Shown piece after piece: positions 31,046 through 33,512 of a stretch of DNA of 33,512 nucleotides. Source of the stretch: Tsukamurella sp. 8F (GTDB lineage Bacteria; Actinomycetota; Actinomycetes; Mycobacteriales; Mycobacteriaceae). The first letter of the stretch is position 1. Each line of letters opens with the position of its first letter. The notes under the pieces were generated by a model. It was not told the origin of the DNA. It worked only from the letters and a program-made list of their open reading frames with translations, and did not search any database. A program made the position numbers and the translations under genes. Where the stretch lies: NCBI RefSeq assembly GCF_029167375.1, contig NZ_JARFTP010000040.1:1-33512 (forward strand), in the 5' to 3' direction.

Positions 31046-31360
31046 ATGACAGACCTGGGGCGCGCGCTCACCGCCGACGAGGACCGTCTGGCCTGGGTAT
31101 CGCAGGCACGATGCCGCGAGGTCGACCCGGACGAGTTGTTCGTCCGCGGCGCAGCGCAGCGCAAGGTCGCGACCATCTGTCGTCACTGCCCCGTCCAGCT
31201 CGAGTGCGGTGCGGACGCCCTCGACAGCCGCGTCGAGTTCGGTGTGTGGGGCGGCATGACGGAGCGCCAGCGCCGCGCCCTCCTACGTCAGCATCCCGAG
31301 GTCACCAGTTGGCGCGCGTTCTTCGAGGCCCAGCGCACCCGCAAGCGCTGCGCCGGATAA
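31046..31360 (+). CDS. whiB4: WhiB-family iron-sulphur protein, WhiB4-like
   Basis: A 104-residue WhiB protein. The four cluster cysteines are Cys23, Cys45, Cys48 and Cys54 (ARCREVDPDELF, ICRHCPVQLEC), followed by the GVWGG turn at 66-70 and a basic C-terminal DNA-binding tail (ERQRRALLRQ, RTRKRC). WhiB proteins carry a [4Fe-4S] cluster sensitive to oxygen and NO; WhiB4 of mycobacteria is a redox regulator divergent from ponA2, the same arrangement as here. ATG 31046 is chosen with AGAGGGG about 9 nt upstream; the GTG at 31022 is an in-frame alternative. The 250-bp gap to ponA2 leaves room for a long leader. A terminator follows at 31372. Confidence 0.93.
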   Translation: MTDLGRALTADEDRLAWVSQARCREVDPDELFVRGAAQRKVATICRHCPVQLECGADALDSRVEFGVWGGMTERQRRALLRQHPEVTSWRAFFEAQRTRKRCAG

Positions 31361-31371
31361 CCATCAGCGAA

Positions 31372-31404
31372 CGGCCCCGCACCCGCATCAGGGGTTCGGG
31401 GCCG
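31372..31404. terminator. Bidirectional terminator after whiB4
   Basis: CGGCCCCG (31372-31379) pairs with CGGGGCCG (31397-31404); inside, ACCC (31381-31384) pairs with GGGT (31392-31395) across one mismatch. It lies 12 bp after the whiB4 stop and 55 bp beyond the stop of the convergent ATPase gene. Confidence 0.75.
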
Positions 31405-31459
31405 CTGCTATGCCCGGGCGCGGCTACGTGCCGCATCGAAACTCCGTCGGCGACAGCGA

Positions 31460-32590
31460 CTAACCGTCCCGCAGTGTGTCCCCGGTCTCCGGCTCACCCA
31501 TGATCTGTTCGGCGACCGCCTGCAGCGCCTCCAGGCTCGCCACCTCGAACGGCAGTGATGGCACACCCACGACCCGCACGTGCGGAGTCCGGCGTACGAA
31601 GTCCGAGAGCACGGACACCTCCCGTGCCGCTGTCTCCGCGCGCCACGCGTGCACCCGGAGCACCGCAGACGCAACCGGGTCGTCGATCGATTGTGCGAGG
31701 CGGGCAGCCGCCCGCTTCGCGTCCTCCGGAGGCACGTCCGCGAGCGAGGGATGCGTGCGGTTCACGATCAGGCCGACCAGCGGCATGTCCTCCGCGCGCA
31801 GGCGCTGGATGAAGTACGAGGCTTCGCGCAGTGAGTCGGACTCGGGGGATGCGACCACCACGAAGCGGCTGCTGGGTTGCGCCAACAGAGCGTAGGTGCG
31901 GTCCGCCCGTTCCTGGAAGCCGCCTAGGAGCGAGTCCATCTGGCCGACGAATATCGATGCGTCCGAGAGCATCTGGCTTCCGACGATCGTGGACACGACC
32001 TTGAGTGCGATGCCCATGCCGCCGGACAGCACGCGCCCCACGCCACGCGTCGGTGCCGCGATCAGCCGCATGAGGCGGGAGTCCAGGATGGAGCCGAAGC
32101 GCTTGGGGGCGTCCAGGAAGTCGAGCGCGTTGCGGGACGGTGGGGTGTCGACGACCACGAGGTCCCAGCGGTCGTCGGCCACCAGCTGCCCCAGCTTCTC
32201 CATGGCCATGTACTCCTGCGTGCCGGAGAACGACGACGCGATGGTTTGGTAGAAGGGGTTGGACAGGATCTCTTCCGCGCGCCCAGGATCCGCGTGCTCG
32301 GTGACCATCTCGTCGAAGGTCCGCTTCATGTCGAGCATCATCGCGTGCAGCGAGCCCGAGCCCGGAACGTCTACCGGCTGCGGCTCGTTCGACAGGTCGG
32401 CGACGCCGAGGGCCTGTGCCAGGCGACGTGCGGGGTCGATCGTCAGCACGATCACGCGGCGTCCCTGTTCGGCCGCCCACACGGCCATGGCCGCCGCCGT
32501 CGTCGTCTTGCCGACGCCGCCCGACCCGCAGCAGACCACTACGCGCGTGCCGCGGTCGGCGAGTTCGGGCCCCATTGCAAGCTGGTTCAT
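31460..32590 (-). CDS. ArsA/Get3-like ATPase (Rv3680-like, second of a pair)
   Basis: A 376-residue P-loop ATPase of the anion-transporting ATPase/Get3 family. The deviant Walker A is GSGGVGKT at 22-29, and [21 protein letters not shown] is the switch/Walker B region. It matches mycobacterial Rv3680, which with Rv3679 forms a heteromeric ATPase pair thought to act on membrane targets rather than arsenite. The ATG at 32590 overlaps the stop of the upstream partner gene (ATGA), so the two are translationally coupled; the frame stays open to 32692 but that lies inside the partner. It converges with whiB4. Confidence 0.93.
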   Translation of the reverse strand: MNQLAMGPELADRGTRVVVCCGSGGVGKTTTAAAMAVWAAEQGRRVIVLTIDPARRLAQALGVADLSNEPQPVDVPGSGSLHAMMLDMKRTFDEMVTEHADPGRAEEILSNPFYQTIASSFSGTQEYMAMEKLGQLVADDRWDLVVVDTPPSRNALDFLDAPKRFGSILDSRLMRLIAAPTRGVGRVLSGGMGIALKVVSTIVGSQMLSDASIFVGQMDSLLGGFQERADRTYALLAQPSSRFVVVASPESDSLREASYFIQRLRAEDMPLVGLIVNRTHPSLADVPPEDAKRAAARLAQSIDDPVASAVLRVHAWRAETAAREVSVLSDFVRRTPHVRVVGVPSLPFEVASLEALQAVAEQIMGEPETGDTLRDG

Positions 32591-33480
32591 CGCACCCCCG
32601 CCCGTCCGAGGACCTCTGCCAACTCGTAGACGCCGCCCAGGTCCACGCCCTGCGGCAGCAGTGGGAGCTCGAGCAGTGCCGTCCCGCCGCATTCGGTGGC
32701 GACCCGCTCCAGATCGTCGCGCGCCTCCTCTTGGCCGCTGAGGGTCCGCGCGTAGTCGATGGTCTCGGTCAGCAGCCCAGCGAAGCGTGCATCGTCGAGA
32801 GCCAGCCCCGCGGATTCGAGACGCGACCGCACCGCGGGGGCGTCGACGGCACCGTCGGCGACCGTATGCACCGCCGCCTCCGGCAGGAATCGGGGAAGAG
32901 CCTTGTTGATCACGAGCGCACCTATGCGCAGGTCCAGCTCGCGCAGTTCGCGCGCCGCCTCGGCCGACTCCTGTACCGGTAGCGATTCGAGCAGTGTCAC
33001 CAGGTGTACGACGGTGTCCTCGCTGTGGAGTAGCCGCACCACCCGCTCGGCCTGCCCGGACACGGGGCCGGCCTTCGCGATGTCCCGCATTGCGCGGGTG
33101 ACGTCGAGGAACTTGCCGATCCGGCCCGTCGGCGGGGCGTCGACGACCACCGCGTCGTAGGCGTACCGATCGCCCTCACGCCGCTGCGTCAGCTCCATCA
33201 GCTTGCCGGTGATGAGGATGTCCTTGAGCCCCGGCGCGAGTGTCGTCGCGAAGTCGATCGCGCCGATCCGGCGCAGCGCCCGCGCCGCCAGCCCCATGCC
33301 GTAGTTGGTCTTCAGATAGTCGAGGAACGTGGTCTCGACGTCCATCGAGAGTGCGTACACCGCACCGTCGTTCGCGGCAGTGGCGATCTTGGACTCGTCC
33401 GGCGGGAGGTCCGGCACGTCGAATGTCGGCGCAATACCGGCGCGACCTTCGACCTCCACCAGCAGCACCCTCCGACCCGC
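32587..33480 (-). CDS. ArsA/Get3-like ATPase (Rv3679-like, first of a pair), 5' truncated
   Basis: About 297 C-terminal residues of an ATPase closely similar to Rv3679: [21 protein letters not shown] at the visible start, [39 protein letters not shown] (switch II), and the end [20 protein letters not shown]. The Walker A segment (GKGGTGKS in Rv3679), about 45-55 residues further upstream, is missing because the window ends in G/C homopolymer at 33481. The GTG at 33468 is internal, not the start, since recognisable homology continues to 33480. The stop overlaps the second ATPase start by 4 bp. Confidence 0.92.
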   Translation of the reverse strand, partial: AGRRVLLVEVEGRAGIAPTFDVPDLPPDESKIATAANDGAVYALSMDVETTFLDYLKTNYGMGLAARALRRIGAIDFATTLAPGLKDILITGKLMELTQRREGDRYAYDAVVVDAPPTGRIGKFLDVTRAMRDIAKAGPVSGQAERVVRLLHSEDTVVHLVTLLESLPVQESAEAARELRELDLRIGALVINKALPRFLPEAAVHTVADGAVDAPAVRSRLESAGLALDDARFAGLLTETIDYARTLSGQEEARDDLERVATECGGTALLELPLLPQGVDLGGVYELAEVLGRAGVR

Positions 33481-33512
33481 GGGGGGGGGGGGCCCCGGGG
33501 GGGGGGCCCCCG
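33481..33512. other. G/C homopolymer at the window edge
   Basis: The last 32 bases contain only G and C, in long runs, and interrupt the ATPase gene where its P-loop region should be. They are best read as a sequencing or assembly artefact. Confidence 0.75.

Overview
The window is GC-rich DNA from an actinobacterium, most likely of the order Mycobacteriales. It carries a PonA2-type penicillin-binding protein with a PASTA domain divergent from a WhiB4-like protein, next to a pair of ArsA/Get3-like ATPases that resemble mycobacterial Rv3679/Rv3680. It also has a FurA-type regulator, a GatB/YqeY protein and a metallophosphoesterase like Rv3683. The genus cannot be fixed from the sequence. C and G homopolymer tracts at both ends suggest the window is a whole contig with artefactual termini; the last gene is cut there. 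No integrase, transposase, phage gene or CRISPR array was seen.

Left part (1-9.7 kb): two closely similar ferritin genes, both on the minus strand, bracket a PucR-type regulator and a tight four-gene operon of acyl-CoA synthetase, PHA synthase-like protein, PHA depolymerase-like hydrolase and acyl-CoA dehydrogenase. The ferritins share the same core promoter geometry, but only the second has an IdeR/DtxR-like iron box about 100 bp upstream. A small membrane protein, a FurA homologue without katG, and an Ohr peroxidase follow.

Middle (9.7-22.5 kb): yqeY plus a membrane protein, a divergent metallophosphoesterase, tRNA-Pro(CGG) behind a perfect 14-bp inverted repeat, a GNAT acetyltransferase, a DUF418 protein, an unknown membrane protein, a VOC protein overlapping a methyltransferase, and a CynX-like MFS exporter divergent from an XRE-cupin regulator. 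A minus-strand unit efeO-efeB-phospholipase C-like then follows, joined by two 4-bp stop/start overlaps, with no efeU in the window.

Right part (22.5-33.5 kb): a TetR regulator with a GT1 glycosyltransferase; a minus-strand run azlC-azlD-thioesterase-SDR divergent from an Lrp regulator; a DUF1266 protein; and the ponA2/whiB4/ATPase block. Iron and redox genes recur across the window (two ferritins, FurA, Ohr, EfeO, EfeB, WhiB4). About a dozen genes have a TANNNT hexamer 6-7 nt before the start codon, the usual layout of leaderless actinobacterial mRNAs, and this helped choose several starts.
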